From: Rhizobium rosettiformans
GTDB lineage: Bacteria; Pseudomonadota; Alphaproteobacteria; Rhizobiales; Rhizobiaceae
Length of the DNA stretch: 64,000 nt
NCBI RefSeq assembly: GCF_016806065.1
Contig: NZ_CP032405.1
Location: 2,012,001 to 2,076,000 of the forward strand
Direction: 5' to 3'
Shown here: one piece after another, positions 1 to 8,886 of the stretch
Numbering within the stretch: the stretch's first letter is position 1
Layout of the letters: every line of letters starts with the position of its first letter
Translations under genes and position numbers: made by a program
Notes under the pieces: generated by a model
Seen by the model: only the letters and a program-made list of their open reading frames with translations
What the model was told of the DNA's origin: nothing
The model's database searches: none

Positions 1-240
1 ATCGCAGCTGGCATGGAACGGCGTGAAGCGATCATCGGATCGGCTGTCCGCCGCTTCCGCCCCATCATGCTGACGGCGCTGACCGCAGTCCTCGCGCTGA
101 TCCCGATTTCGCGCGGCATCTTCTGGGGACCGCTGGCCTACGCGATGATGGGCGGCATTCTCGTCGCAACCGTCCTCACAATTCTGGTTCTGCCCGCAGC
201 CTATGCTTTCTTCTTCGGTCGCTCTCCCCACAAAGCGTGA
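1..240 (+). CDS. RND efflux transporter permease, C-terminal fragment
   Basis: Only the last 79 codons lie inside the window; the reading frame is open from base 1. The fragment carries the motif RPIMLTALTAVLALIP followed by a second hydrophobic helix (GILVATVLTILVLPAAYAFFF) truncated here to the family's usual ending. This is the typical last pair of transmembrane helices in inner-membrane RND pumps of the AcrB/CzcA superfamily, which export drugs or metals by proton antiport together with a membrane fusion protein and a TolC channel. The substrate cannot be told from this piece. A strong hairpin just downstream (250-289) ends the transcript, so the gene is the last of its operon and separate from dpp. 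Confidence 0.85.
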   Translation: MAAGMERREAIIGSAVRRFRPIMLTALTAVLALIPISRGIFWGPLAYAMMGGILVATVLTILVLPAAYAFFFGRSPHKA

Positions 241-249
241 CCGAAGGAG

Positions 250-289
250 AGGAGGAGAGGGTCCCCAAGCCTCTCCTCCTTCCCCTTTT
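250..289 (+). terminator. Rho-independent terminator after the RND permease gene
   Basis: An 11-bp perfect stem (AGGAGGAGAGG pairing with CCTCTCCTCCT) around a 9-base loop is followed by TCCCCTTTT. It begins 9 bases after the RND stop codon. Confidence 0.75.
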
Positions 290-771
290 CGCCCGTGCCG
301 ATGGCATTGCGTTTCATTGTTTTTTTTGATCGGTTGATAAATTTTCTTTCCGTTGCTAGACCACCGCGACTCGCTGGAGAGCCCTTGCCCTTTTGCGACG
401 CATCATCGGATCCCTCCTTGATTCTCAATGGCTATCAAAGATCTCTAATTTTTGATGCATTCGAAATGCGACTTGTCGTGTTAGGAAATAATTAAACTGC
501 TCGGCGCCGATTATGGCGAAAACCAGACCAATTCTGTGACGGAATTGAGCCGAATCTCTCTTTACAACGTTTCCGAAGGCGATAAGACACTGCATCAGTG
601 ATCGGGTGGATGATCTCTGCTGCTTGTCAGAATACGACGTGCCGCGAGAAGCCCTCCGATCGCCGGAAGACCGGTTGACTCCGACCTTCACAAAACACGG
701 GCGCGATCCACGCGCTGCGGGACCAAAAGAACCGGCGAGGACGCTCGTCCTTTGCCTTTGGGAGACTGTTC
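290..771 (+). other. Long untranslated region upstream of dppA
   Basis: About 480 bases without a convincing gene. The first part is AT-rich and holds a possible sigma70-type promoter (TTGATA at 334-339, 17-base spacer, TAGACC at 357-362), which is weak evidence. A 5-bp stem AGGAC/GTCCT sits about 22 bases before the dppA start. A GGGAGA ribosome binding site precedes the ATG at 772. Small open frames here have no ribosome binding site or recognisable product. The long leader leaves room for post-transcriptional control of dppA, but nothing specific is visible. Confidence 0.5.
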
Positions 772-2370
772 ATGAAAACCAAGTTCGCTCTTGCCGCTGC
801 AGCACTTGCTGCAGCCACTTTCCTGTCGGGTGCCGCCAGCGCCAAGACCTTTGTTTACTGCTCGGAAGGATCGCCGGAAGGCTTCGATCCCGGCATGTAC
901 ACCGCCGGCACGACCTTCGATGCCTCCGCGCATCCGATCTACAGCCGCCTGATGGAATTCAAGCCCGGCACGACCGAAGCCGAAGCCGGCCTGGCCGAAA
1001 GCTATGAAGTCAACGCCGAAGGCACCGAATACACCTTCAAGCTTCGTTCGGGCGTCAAATTCCACACGACCGAGTTCTTCACTCCGTCGCGTGATCTCAA
1101 CGCCGATGACGTGCTTTTCTCGCTGGACCGTCAGCTGAAGGCCGATCATCCGTGGAACCAGTACGTTGCCGGCACCTCCTGGGAATATGCCGCCGGCATG
1201 GGCTTCCCGGAGCTGATCAAGTCGATCGAAAAGGTCGATGACATGACGGTCAAGATCACGCTCAACAAGCCGGAAGCGCCGTTCCTCGCGAACCTCGCAA
1301 TGCCTTTCGCATCGATCGTTTCGAAGGAATATGCCGACAAGCTCGAAGCTGAAGGCAAGAAGGAACAGCTGAACCAGATGCCGGTCGGCACCGGTCCGTT
1401 CTCCTTCGTCGGCTACCAGCAGGATGCCGTCATCCGCTACAAGAAGAACGCCGATTATTGGGGTGGCGCGCCGAAGATTGACGATCTCGTCTTCGCAATC
1501 ACCACGGACGCTGCCGTTCGCTACCAGAAGCTCAAGGCTGGCGAATGCCACCTGATGCCGTTCCCGAACGCTGCCGATGTAGAGACCATGAAGTCCGATC
1601 CGGCTCTGACCGTGATGGAGCAGGAAGGCCTGAACGTCGCTTACCTCGCCTACAACACGACCCAGGCTCCCTTCGACAAGCCGGAAGTCCGTAAGGCTCT
1701 GAACAAGGCGATCAACAAGGAAGCCATCGTCGACGCCGTATTCCAGGGCATGGCGACTCCGGCCAAGAACCCGATTCCGCCGACCATGTGGTCCTACAAC
1801 CAGTCCACTCAGGACGACGCGTATGACCTGGAAGCCGCCAAGGCCGAACTCGAAGCCGCTGGTGTCACCGGCCTTTCGATGAAGGTCTGGGCAATGCCGG
1901 TTTCGCGTCCCTACATGCTGAACGCACGTCGCGCCGCTGAAATCATCCAGGACGACTTCTCCAAGATCGGCGTGACCGTCGAGATCGTCTCCTACGAATG
2001 GGCCGAGTATCTCGACCGTTCGAAGGCCAAGGATCGTGACGGTGCCGTCATGCTCGGCTGGACCGGCGACAACGGCGACCCGGACAACTTCCTCGACACG
2101 CTGCTCGGCTGCTCTGCCGTCGGCGGCAACAACCGCGCTCAGTGGTGTAACGAGGAGTTCGACGCCCTGGTGAAGAAGGCCAAGGTCACGTCCGACCAGG
2201 CCGAGCGCACCAAGCTCTACGAAGAAGCGCAGCTCGTCTTCAAGCGCGAAGCACCTTGGGCCACGATCGACCATTCGCTCTCGATCGTCCCGATGCGCAA
2301 GGAAGTCACTGGCTTCGTCCAGAGCCCGCTTGGCGACTTCACCTTCGAAAACGTCGACATCGCCGAGTAA
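772..2370 (+). CDS. dppA: Dipeptide ABC transporter substrate-binding protein DppA
   Basis: This is a periplasmic family 5 solute-binding protein that captures dipeptides (and in some bacteria haem or 5-aminolevulinate) for the DppBCDF permease. The 532-residue product starts with a Sec signal peptide cleaved after the ASA at about residue 24. The mature start KTFVYCSEGSPEGFDPG is nearly the same as E. coli DppA, as are the internal blocks GTGPF, NVAYLAYN, PPTMWSYN and GWTGDNGDPDNF. Length matches the family. A GGGAGA ribosome binding site lies 7 bases before the ATG. It is the first gene of dppABCDF, separated from dppB by 164 bases that contain a hairpin, so higher expression of the binding protein than of the membrane parts is likely. 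Confidence 0.95.
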   Translation: MKTKFALAAAALAAATFLSGAASAKTFVYCSEGSPEGFDPGMYTAGTTFDASAHPIYSRLMEFKPGTTEAEAGLAESYEVNAEGTEYTFKLRSGVKFHTTEFFTPSRDLNADDVLFSLDRQLKADHPWNQYVAGTSWEYAAGMGFPELIKSIEKVDDMTVKITLNKPEAPFLANLAMPFASIVSKEYADKLEAEGKKEQLNQMPVGTGPFSFVGYQQDAVIRYKKNADYWGGAPKIDDLVFAITTDAAVRYQKLKAGECHLMPFPNAADVETMKSDPALTVMEQEGLNVAYLAYNTTQAPFDKPEVRKALNKAINKEAIVDAVFQGMATPAKNPIPPTMWSYNQSTQDDAYDLEAAKAELEAAGVTGLSMKVWAMPVSRPYMLNARRAAEIIQDDFSKIGVTVEIVSYEWAEYLDRSKAKDRDGAVMLGWTGDNGDPDNFLDTLLGCSAVGGNNRAQWCNEEFDALVKKAKVTSDQAERTKLYEEAQLVFKREAPWATIDHSLSIVPMRKEVTGFVQSPLGDFTFENVDIAE

Positions 2371-2388
2371 TCGAAACAGACAATCTTT

Positions 2389-2412
2389 CGCCGCGGGCCT
2401 TGGCCCGCGGCG
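2389..2412 (+). terminator. Intercistronic hairpin after dppA
   Basis: CGCCGCGGGC pairs with GCCCGCGGCG (10 bp, 4-base loop), followed by TTTGTCGTT. It lies between the binding-protein gene and the permease genes, so it probably acts as a partial terminator or as a 3'-end stabiliser of dppA mRNA rather than as an absolute stop. Confidence 0.65.
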
Positions 2413-2534
2413 TTTGTCGTTGATACGAGACCGATCTCGCGTCATGCTCGAACGCTCAGGCGGAGCGGTTGTGGCAAACCTCAAACGGCCACGGGGCCGT
2501 GGTTCGACCTCCTTAAAAACAACAGGTCTCACAC

Positions 2535-3539
2535 ATGTTTGGCTTTCTCCTGCGACGGCTCGCCGTCTTGATCCCGACCTTTATCGGCGTCTCGATCATT
2601 GCCTTCGCTTTCATCCGGCTTCTCCCCGGCGATCCGGTCGCGCTGCTCTCCGGTGAGCGCGTCATGTCACCCGAGCGTCACGCACAGATCAGTGCGCAGC
2701 TCGGTCTCGACCGTCCGCTCGTCATCCAGTACTTCGATTATCTCGGTGGCGTTCTGACCGGTGATTTCGGCACATCGATCGTCTCGAAAAGCCCGATCAT
2801 CGACCAGTTCTTCGCGCTGTTCCCGGCCACGGTCGAGTTGTCCCTCTGTGCGATCCTGCTGGCCGTCGCCATCGGCGTTCCTGCCGGCATCATCGCTGCC
2901 ATCAAGCGTGGCTCCTTCTTCGACCAGACCATGATGGGCATCGCCCTTGTCGGCTATTCCATGCCGATCTTCTGGTGGGGTCTTCTGCTGATGATCCTGT
3001 TTTCCGGCATCCTGCAATGGACACCGGTATCGGGCCGCATCTCGCTTATGTACTTCTTCCCGCCGGTCACGGGCTTCATGCTGATCGACAGCCTCCTGTC
3101 TGGTCAGAAGGGTGCCTTCGCCTCGGCCGCCAGCCATCTTATCCTGCCGACGATCGTGCTTGCCACCATTCCGCTCGCCGTCATCGCCCGTCAGACGCGC
3201 TCTGCCATGCTCGAAGTCCTGTCGGAAGACTATATCCGCACGGCACGCGCCAAGGGCCTTTCGCCCTTTCGCGTCGTCGGACTACATGCGCTGCGCAACG
3301 CGATGATCCCGGTCATCACCACGATCGGCCTGCAGATCGGCGTCATGCTCGCAGGCGCCATTCTCACCGAAACGATCTTCTCCTGGCCGGGTATCGGCAA
3401 GTGGATGGTCGATAGTGTGTTCCGTCGTGACTACCCGGTCATCCAGGGAGGTCTCCTCCTGATCGCCGGCATCATCATGGTCGTGAACCTCATCGTCGAC
3501 CTGCTCTACGGCCTGATCAACCCGCGCATCCGCCACTAG
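2535..3539 (+). CDS. dppB: Dipeptide ABC transporter permease DppB
   Basis: Inner-membrane subunit of the dipeptide importer; it pairs with DppC to form the translocation path. The 334 residues begin with the family pattern FLLRRLAVLIPTFIGVS, carry the LPGDPV and SPERHAQ blocks near residues 31-52, about six membrane helices, and the cytoplasmic EAA loop (EDYIRTARAKGLSPFRV) that docks on the ATPases. The end, VDLLYGLINPRIRH, is the usual DppB terminus. It is 14 bases upstream of dppC, so the two are translated from one message. Confidence 0.95.
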   Translation: MFGFLLRRLAVLIPTFIGVSIIAFAFIRLLPGDPVALLSGERVMSPERHAQISAQLGLDRPLVIQYFDYLGGVLTGDFGTSIVSKSPIIDQFFALFPATVELSLCAILLAVAIGVPAGIIAAIKRGSFFDQTMMGIALVGYSMPIFWWGLLLMILFSGILQWTPVSGRISLMYFFPPVTGFMLIDSLLSGQKGAFASAASHLILPTIVLATIPLAVIARQTRSAMLEVLSEDYIRTARAKGLSPFRVVGLHALRNAMIPVITTIGLQIGVMLAGAILTETIFSWPGIGKWMVDSVFRRDYPVIQGGLLLIAGIIMVVNLIVDLLYGLINPRIRH

Positions 3540-3553
3540 AAGGATAAAGTCCC

Positions 3554-4462
3554 ATGGCAGAGACAACAGTCAGCCAGCCGGTTTCGAGCGCTCAGATGCG
3601 CCGCCAGATGCTGGCCGAGTTTTGGTTCTACTTCTCCGAAAACCGCGGTGCCGTCATGGGCCTCGTCGTTTTCGTTGCCCTCGTGCTGATCGCCGTCTTC
3701 GCCGGCGTCATCGCACCGCATTCGCCTTTCGAGCAATACCGCAACGCAGTTCTCCTGCCGCCGGCATGGCTTGAGGGCGGCAACTGGAGCTATCCGCTCG
3801 GCACCGACCCGGTCGGCCGCGATATCCTGTCCCGCCTGATCTACGGCTCGCAGTATTCGCTCTTCATCGGCGTTTTCGTCACCACGCTGTCGCTGACAAC
3901 AGGCATCGCAATCGGCGTCATCGCCGGCTACTACGGTGGCTGGCTCGACACGGCGATCATGCGCCTGATGGATATCATCCTGGCCTTCCCGTCGCTGCTT
4001 CTGGCCCTTGTGCTCGTTGCGATCCTCGGCCCCGGCCTGACCAACGGCATGATCGCAATCGCGCTTGTCTTGCAGCCGCATTTCGTCCGTCTGACCCGCG
4101 CAGCGGTGATGTCGGAAAAGACGCGCGACTATGTGACGGCCGCCCGCCTTGCAGGTGCAAGCCCCTTCCGCCTGATGTTCAAGACGATCCTGCCGAACTG
4201 CATGGCGCCGCTGATCGTCCAGGCGACGCTGTCCTTCTCGAACGCCATCCTCGACGCAGCCGCCCTCGGCTTCCTCGGCATGGGCGCCCAGCCGCCGGCA
4301 CCGGAATGGGGCACAATGCTGGCCGAAGCGCGCGAATTCATCCTGCGCGCATGGTGGGTCGTGACCTTCCCGGGTCTCGCCATCCTGATCACCGTTCTCG
4401 CCATCAACCTGATGGGTGATGGCCTGCGCGATGCGCTCGATCCCAAGCTGAAGAGGTCCTGA
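3554..4462 (+). CDS. dppC: Dipeptide ABC transporter permease DppC
   Basis: Second membrane subunit of the dipeptide importer (302 residues). It has the cytoplasmic N-terminal segment typical of DppC/OppC, a first helix near residues 35-55, the APHSPFEQYR stretch, the LGTDPVGRDILSRLIYG signature near residues 88-106, and the EAA loop (RDYVTAARLAGASPFR) that contacts DppD and DppF. The C-terminus ends in the common GDGLRDALDPKLK. An AGGATAAAG sequence provides the ribosome binding site. The stop codon lies two bases before the dppD start, which implies translational coupling. Confidence 0.95.
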   Translation: MAETTVSQPVSSAQMRRQMLAEFWFYFSENRGAVMGLVVFVALVLIAVFAGVIAPHSPFEQYRNAVLLPPAWLEGGNWSYPLGTDPVGRDILSRLIYGSQYSLFIGVFVTTLSLTTGIAIGVIAGYYGGWLDTAIMRLMDIILAFPSLLLALVLVAILGPGLTNGMIAIALVLQPHFVRLTRAAVMSEKTRDYVTAARLAGASPFRLMFKTILPNCMAPLIVQATLSFSNAILDAAALGFLGMGAQPPAPEWGTMLAEAREFILRAWWVVTFPGLAILITVLAINLMGDGLRDALDPKLKRS

Positions 4463-4464
4463 TC

Positions 4465-5313
4465 ATGGCACTTCTCGAGATTCAGAACCTCACCGTCCAG
4501 TTCGAGACGGCCAGTGGTTGGTTCAAGGCGGTCGATGGCGTGTCGATGTCGGTCGCACCTGGTGAAGTGCTTGCCATCGTCGGCGAAAGCGGCTCCGGTA
4601 AGTCGGTCGCCATGCTCGCCGTCATGGGCCTTCTGCCGTGGACGGCGAAGATCACCGCCGACAAGATGGAATTCCTGGGGCGCGACATCCAGAAGATCTC
4701 GGCCGCCGAACGGCGCAAGCTGATCGGCAAGGACGTGGCCATGATCTTCCAGGAGCCGGTCGCGAGCCTCAATCCCTGCTTCACCGTCGGTTTCCAGATC
4801 GAGGAAGTCCTGCGCCTGCATATGGGCCTTGGAGCGAAGGAGCGTCGCGAGCGCGCCATTGAGCTCTTCAAGCTGGTGGGCCTGCCGGATCCTGCGGAAC
4901 GCCTGAACCACTTCCCGCACCAGATGTCGGGCGGCCAGTGCCAGCGCGTGATGATCGCCATCGCGATCGCCTGCAATCCGAAGCTCCTGATCGCCGACGA
5001 GCCGACAACAGCCCTCGACGTGACGATCCAGAAGCAGATCCTCGACCTTCTGATGAAGATCCAGACGGAAACCGGCATGGGTCTGATCATGATCACCCAT
5101 GATATGGCCGTGGTGGCCGAGACCGCCGACCGCGTCATCGTCCAGTACAAGGGCCGTAAGATGGAGGAAGCCGACGTGCTCTCGCTCTTCGAAAACCCGA
5201 AGAACCCCTATACCCGTGCGCTGCTTTCCGCACTCCCGGAAAACGCCACCGGCGACCGCCTGACGACGGTCTCCGACTTCCTGGCCGCCGCTGAAACGGG
5301 AGGTGCCGCATGA
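4465..5313 (+). CDS. dppD: Dipeptide ABC transporter ATP-binding protein DppD
   Basis: One of the two cytoplasmic ATPases that drive dipeptide import. The 282-residue product has Walker A GESGSGKS at residues 40-47, the Q-loop at IFQEP (about 94-98), the ABC signature MSGGQCQR at 154-161, and Walker B LLIADEP at 174-180, followed by the C-terminal oligopeptide-transporter extension with NPYTRALLSALP. Length is somewhat shorter than E. coli DppD (about 327), mainly in the C-terminal tail. Its stop overlaps the dppF start by four bases (ATGA). Confidence 0.93.
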   Translation: MALLEIQNLTVQFETASGWFKAVDGVSMSVAPGEVLAIVGESGSGKSVAMLAVMGLLPWTAKITADKMEFLGRDIQKISAAERRKLIGKDVAMIFQEPVASLNPCFTVGFQIEEVLRLHMGLGAKERRERAIELFKLVGLPDPAERLNHFPHQMSGGQCQRVMIAIAIACNPKLLIADEPTTALDVTIQKQILDLLMKIQTETGMGLIMITHDMAVVAETADRVIVQYKGRKMEEADVLSLFENPKNPYTRALLSALPENATGDRLTTVSDFLAAAETGGAA

Positions 5314-6164
5314 CCGCCGCCACACAAACCCCGATGCTCGAGATCCGCGACATCAAGCGCGACTATCGCGTGCCGCAGGGCATGTTCAAGGAGGACAAGA
5401 TCGTCCATGCGGTGAAGGGCGTGTCCTTCAAGCTCGACAAGGGCAAGACGCTCGCCATCGTCGGCGAGAGCGGCTGTGGCAAGTCCACGCTTGCCCGCAT
5501 TCTGACCTTCATCGATGAGCCAACGGCGGGCGATCTCCTCATTGACGGCCAGAAGGTCGATACGCGTCCGGGCCATCTGACCGCCGACATGCGCCAGAAG
5601 GTACAGATTGTCTTCCAGAACCCCTATGGTTCGCTCAATCCGCGCCAGAAGATTGGCGACGTGCTCGGCGAGCCGCTGCTGATCAACACCAAGATGAGCG
5701 CTGCGGAACGTCGCGAACGCGCAACCGAGATGCTGGTCAAGGTCGGCTTGGGGCCTGAGCACTACAACCGCTACCCGCACATGTTCTCGGGCGGCCAGCG
5801 TCAGCGTATCGCGATCGCCCGTGCACTGATGCTCAATCCGAAGCTGCTCGTGCTCGACGAACCCGTTTCGGCGCTCGACCTCTCGGTCCAGGCTCAGGTC
5901 CTGAACCTGCTTGCCGACCTGCAGGAAGAGTTCGGCTTGACCTATGTCTTCATCAGCCACGACCTCTCGGTCGTGCGCTACATCGCCGACGAGGTGATGG
6001 TGATGTACTACGGTGAGGCCGTGGAATACGGCACGCGCGATGCGGTTTTCTCGGATCCGCAGCACGAATACACGCGCACGCTGTTTGCCGCGACGCCACG
6101 CGCCGATGTGGAATCAATCCGCGCCCGTATGGCCAAACGTCGGTTGGCAACGACGGCCGGTTGA
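5310..6164 (+). CDS. dppF: Dipeptide ABC transporter ATP-binding protein DppF
   Basis: Second ATPase of the dipeptide importer, partner of DppD. In 284 residues it shows Walker A GESGCGKST at 52-60, Q-loop VFQNPYGSLNPR at 101-112, signature FSGGQRQR at 159-166 and Walker B VLDEP at 181-185. The C-terminal part has the HEYTRTLFAATP pattern of the oligopeptide-transporter C-terminal domain. The start overlaps the dppD stop (ATGA), giving tight stoichiometric coupling. It is the last gene of the operon; a strong terminator follows about 27 bases later. Confidence 0.93.
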   Translation: MTAATQTPMLEIRDIKRDYRVPQGMFKEDKIVHAVKGVSFKLDKGKTLAIVGESGCGKSTLARILTFIDEPTAGDLLIDGQKVDTRPGHLTADMRQKVQIVFQNPYGSLNPRQKIGDVLGEPLLINTKMSAAERRERATEMLVKVGLGPEHYNRYPHMFSGGQRQRIAIARALMLNPKLLVLDEPVSALDLSVQAQVLNLLADLQEEFGLTYVFISHDLSVVRYIADEVMVMYYGEAVEYGTRDAVFSDPQHEYTRTLFAATPRADVESIRARMAKRRLATTAG

Positions 6165-6190
6165 TAGCTTTTAAGGCTTGATGCGATGAC

Positions 6191-6216
6191 AAAGGGCGCC
6201 AATACGGCGCCCTTTT
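6191..6216 (+). terminator. Rho-independent terminator of the dpp operon
   Basis: GGGCGCC pairs with GGCGCCC around the loop AATAC, followed by TTTTT and preceded by AAA, so it may work in both directions (the convergent Lrp gene ends at 6220). The same stem recurs after the adhesin gene at 44093. Confidence 0.85.
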
Positions 6217-6219
6217 TCG

Positions 6220-6690
6220 TTATGGCAGATAGCCGTAGGAGATCTTCGGACTGTCGAACACCATGGTCGACCTGATTGTCTTGATCTCCGCCAGGCGATC
6301 GAACTCCTGCCAGATCAGGCGCTTGTAGTCCGTCATGTCTCGGACCGAGATCTTCAGCAGGAAGTCGAACCCGCCGGCAACGGCATGGATCTCGACCACT
6401 TCCGGCAGTTTGCCGACATGGTCGATGAAGCGTTCGCCCACCTGCGGCGTCGTGCGATCAAGGGTGATTTCCACGAAGGCCTGCAGGCCGAGGCCCACCC
6501 GCGGCGCATCGACGACGATCGCCTGCCGGATGATCCCGCTCGTATAGAGACGGGCGAGCCGGCGCGATAGGGGCGCGGCGGTGAGCCCCACTCGTTCTGC
6601 GAGTTCCGCATTGTTCAGGCTCGCATCGTCCAGAAGGCAGGCGATGATCTTTCGATCGATCCTGTCCAGGGTCGCGCTCTCAGCTTCCAT
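6220..6690 (-). CDS. Lrp/AsnC family transcriptional regulator
   Basis: A 156-residue DNA-binding protein with the standard architecture: an N-terminal winged helix-turn-helix (about residues 8-60, LDRIDRKIIACLLDDASLNN onwards) and a C-terminal RAM/ligand-sensing domain (about 68-150) that usually binds an amino acid and builds octamers. It is divergent from the aromatic aminotransferase gene across a 166-base spacer, the normal arrangement for a local regulator of amino-acid catabolism. The effector is therefore inferred to be an aromatic or related amino acid; the sequence does not prove this. The ATG at 6690 is preceded by an AGAGA stretch that can serve as ribosome binding site. Confidence 0.9.
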   Translation of the reverse strand: MEAESATLDRIDRKIIACLLDDASLNNAELAERVGLTAAPLSRRLARLYTSGIIRQAIVVDAPRVGLGLQAFVEITLDRTTPQVGERFIDHVGKLPEVVEIHAVAGGFDFLLKISVRDMTDYKRLIWQEFDRLAEIKTIRSTMVFDSPKISYGYLP

Positions 6691-6856
6691 TATCGATCTC
6701 TACTGTCCGTCATGGCGCAAATTTCTATCGCCAAAAAGCCGTCTCTGGCAATGTGTCTTAAGTTCAGTTGGCGCCGCACATGAAATCCGCAGAGACTTTG
6801 CGCGGCAAACTTGATATCTCTCGTCCAACACAATCGCACTTTGACGAAGGTCCCCG

Positions 6857-8029
6857 ATGTTCGACAAGCTCGCCTCCCAGCCCAATGACCCGTTGCTTGC
6901 CCTGATCGGGCTCTACAATGCCGATCATCGCGCCGACAAGATCGACCTCGGTGTCGGTGTCTACCGTGACGATCTTGGTCGCACGCCGGTCATGCGCTCG
7001 GTCAAGGCGGCCGAGAAGGAACTGTTGGAGAAGCAGGACAGCAAGTCCTATGTGGCGCCGGAAGGTGACCGCGTCTTCCTCGACCTGCTCTGGGATCTTG
7101 TCGGCGGCAAGGGACAGGGCAAATTTGCCGCGGGCGTTCAGACCCCCGGCGGTTCGGGCGCGCTGCGTCTCGCCTCGGATCTCATTGCCCGCGCGGGCAG
7201 CGGCCGCATCCATCTTGGCCTGCCCAGCTGGCCGAACCATGCCGGTATCTTCGGTGCGACCGGCCTCAGCGTCGAGACCTATCCCTATTTTGATGTGCCG
7301 ACGCAGGACGTCCGTTTCGCCAGCATGATGAAGGCGCTGAGCAGCGCACCGCGTGGCGATGCCGTGCTCATTCATGCGAGCTGCCACAATCCGACTGGCG
7401 CCACGCTGACGTTGGCCCAGTGGGAAGAGCTGGCCGCGGTGATGGCCGAGCGTCGCCTCGTACCGCTGATCGATTCCGCCTATCAAGGCTTCGGCGCCGG
7501 CATCGAGGAAGATGCGGCTGGTCTGCGCACGATCATCGCCGCAGTGCCGGAAGCGCTGGTTGCCGTCTCCTGCTCCAAGTCCTTCGGCATCTATCGTGAG
7601 CGCACCGGCGCCATCTTTGCCGTTGCTGAAACGCAGGATGCGGCCGACATCGCCCGCTCGAACCTCGTGACCATGGCGCGCACCAGCTATTCCATGCCGC
7701 CTGATCACGGTGCGGCCGTCGTGCGAACGATTCTCTCCACCGAAAACCTGCGTCAGGACTGGATCGACGAGCTGAACAGCATGCGCGATCGTCTCAATGG
7801 CCTCCGCCGCGAACTGGCGGCAGCCCTCGGGGATGGTTGGCAGCTGGCGCCGCAGATCGCCGAGCAGCAGGGCATGTTCTCGCTCCTGCCGCTCAAGGAG
7901 GCCGATGTGCTGGCGCTCCGCAAGGAACACGGCATCTACATGCCGACCTCTGGTCGCATCAACATTGCGGGCTTGAAGAGCGAAGATATTCCGCGCGTCG
8001 CCGCTGTTTTGAAACCGCTTCTGGGCTGA
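6857..8029 (+). CDS. tyrB: Aromatic/aspartate aminotransferase (class I, PLP-dependent)
   Basis: A 390-residue fold-type I transaminase that moves the amino group between an aromatic or acidic amino acid and 2-oxoglutarate. The PLP-binding lysine is K241 in VSCSKSFG; D206 (LIDSAYQGF) and N178 (ASCHNPTG) are the usual pyridine-nitrogen and O3' contacts. The N-terminal DPLLALIGLYNADHRADKIDLGVGVYRD is the classic TyrB/AspC start. Whether it prefers aromatic substrates or aspartate cannot be decided from sequence; the adjacent Lrp-type regulator fits a catabolic role. Its stop is four bases before the yitT-like gene, so both are probably co-transcribed. Confidence 0.9.
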   Translation: MFDKLASQPNDPLLALIGLYNADHRADKIDLGVGVYRDDLGRTPVMRSVKAAEKELLEKQDSKSYVAPEGDRVFLDLLWDLVGGKGQGKFAAGVQTPGGSGALRLASDLIARAGSGRIHLGLPSWPNHAGIFGATGLSVETYPYFDVPTQDVRFASMMKALSSAPRGDAVLIHASCHNPTGATLTLAQWEELAAVMAERRLVPLIDSAYQGFGAGIEEDAAGLRTIIAAVPEALVAVSCSKSFGIYRERTGAIFAVAETQDAADIARSNLVTMARTSYSMPPDHGAAVVRTILSTENLRQDWIDELNSMRDRLNGLRRELAAALGDGWQLAPQIAEQQGMFSLLPLKEADVLALRKEHGIYMPTSGRINIAGLKSEDIPRVAAVLKPLLG

Positions 8030-8033
8030 GATC

Positions 8034-8660
8034 ATGACCACGACAACCGTGAACCAGGCGGGCGCCGAGCGCCATCGCCTCTATGAAGACGTGCTCGCGA
8101 TGATTTCCGGTACGATGTTCGTCTCCCTCGGGACGCTGATCTATACCGAGACCATGCTGACGGTCGGATCGAGCGCCGGCCTCGCGCTGCTTCTGTCCTA
8201 TGTCAGTGGCTGGGGCTTTGGGGTGATCTTCTTCATCGTCAATCTGCCCTTCTACATCCTGGCGGTAAAGCGCATGGGCTGGGCTTTCACACTCCGGACC
8301 TTCACCGCCGTGGCGCTTGTGTCGATCCTGTCGAAGCTGAACGGCCAGTGGATCGATTTTTCCCATCTCGATCCACTCTACGCCACCGTGATCGGCGGCG
8401 GACTGATCGGCACGGGGCTGCTGATGCTCTTTCGCCACCGCACGGGTCTCGGCGGCATCAACATCCTCGCCATGTATCTGCAGGACAAGACAGGGCTGCG
8501 CGCGGGCTATTTCCAGCTCGGCGTCGACCTGACGATCTTCGCAATCGCCTTCTTCGTGCTGCCGGCCGACCGCTTGGCGCTTTCGGTACTGGGCGCTGCC
8601 ATCGCCAATCTGATCCTGGCCATCAACCACAAGCCCGGTCGCTACATGGGTCTCAGCTGA
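8034..8660 (+). CDS. YitT family integral membrane protein
   Basis: A 208-residue protein with five or six hydrophobic helices, matching the YitT/DUF161 family core (GTLIYTETMLTVGSSAGLALLLSY, GVIFFIVNLPFYILAVKRMG, HRTGLGGINILA). The family's biochemical function is not known; it is a predicted transporter-like protein. It lies 4 bases after the aminotransferase gene, so it could handle a related amino or keto acid, but that is inference from position only. A GGCGCC-type hairpin follows. Confidence 0.85.
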   Translation: MTTTTVNQAGAERHRLYEDVLAMISGTMFVSLGTLIYTETMLTVGSSAGLALLLSYVSGWGFGVIFFIVNLPFYILAVKRMGWAFTLRTFTAVALVSILSKLNGQWIDFSHLDPLYATVIGGGLIGTGLLMLFRHRTGLGGINILAMYLQDKTGLRAGYFQLGVDLTIFAIAFFVLPADRLALSVLGAAIANLILAINHKPGRYMGLS

Positions 8661-8668
8661 GGTTGCTG

Positions 8669-8689
8669 ACGGCGCCAACCCGGCGCCGT
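8669..8689 (+). terminator. Hairpin after the yitT-like gene
   Basis: ACGGCGCC pairs with GGCGCCGT around the loop AACCC. It is not followed by a T-run, so it is a weak or factor-dependent terminator. The core resembles the terminators at 6191 and 44093. Confidence 0.55.
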
Positions 8690-8851
8690 GTTCACGGTGA
8701 CCAACGGGCGCCTTTGGCGGCAGGCTTCGATGTGGGCATCCCGTGAGGCGGACGTTGCGCTGCAGGACAGTGGTGATGACGTCACTGGGCCTGCTGTGCA
8801 ATCAGCACAGCGAGGCGCTTTCCACGAAGCATGACATTTACACGCCTTAGA

Positions 8852-8875
8852 AACTGATATACTAATATTTCAGTT
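8852..8875. promoter_or_regulatory. Palindrome upstream of the GntR gene (putative operator)
   Basis: Perfect 6-bp arms AACTGA and TCAGTT enclose an AT-rich 12-base centre (TATACTAATATT). It ends 11 bases before the GntR start codon, overlapping the likely ribosome binding region, as expected for autoregulation by a GntR/FadR-type dimer. Confidence 0.5.
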
Positions 8876-8886
8876 GGGGGAGCTAG

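Noticed and set aside
606..1007. A 133-codon open frame overlapping the dppA leader and start
   Set aside because: It is out of frame with dppA, arginine-rich, and lacks a ribosome binding site.
688..2532. A 614-codon open frame antisense to dppA
   Set aside because: GC-rich codon bias of dppA produces a long antisense frame; its translation has no domain and no ribosome binding site.
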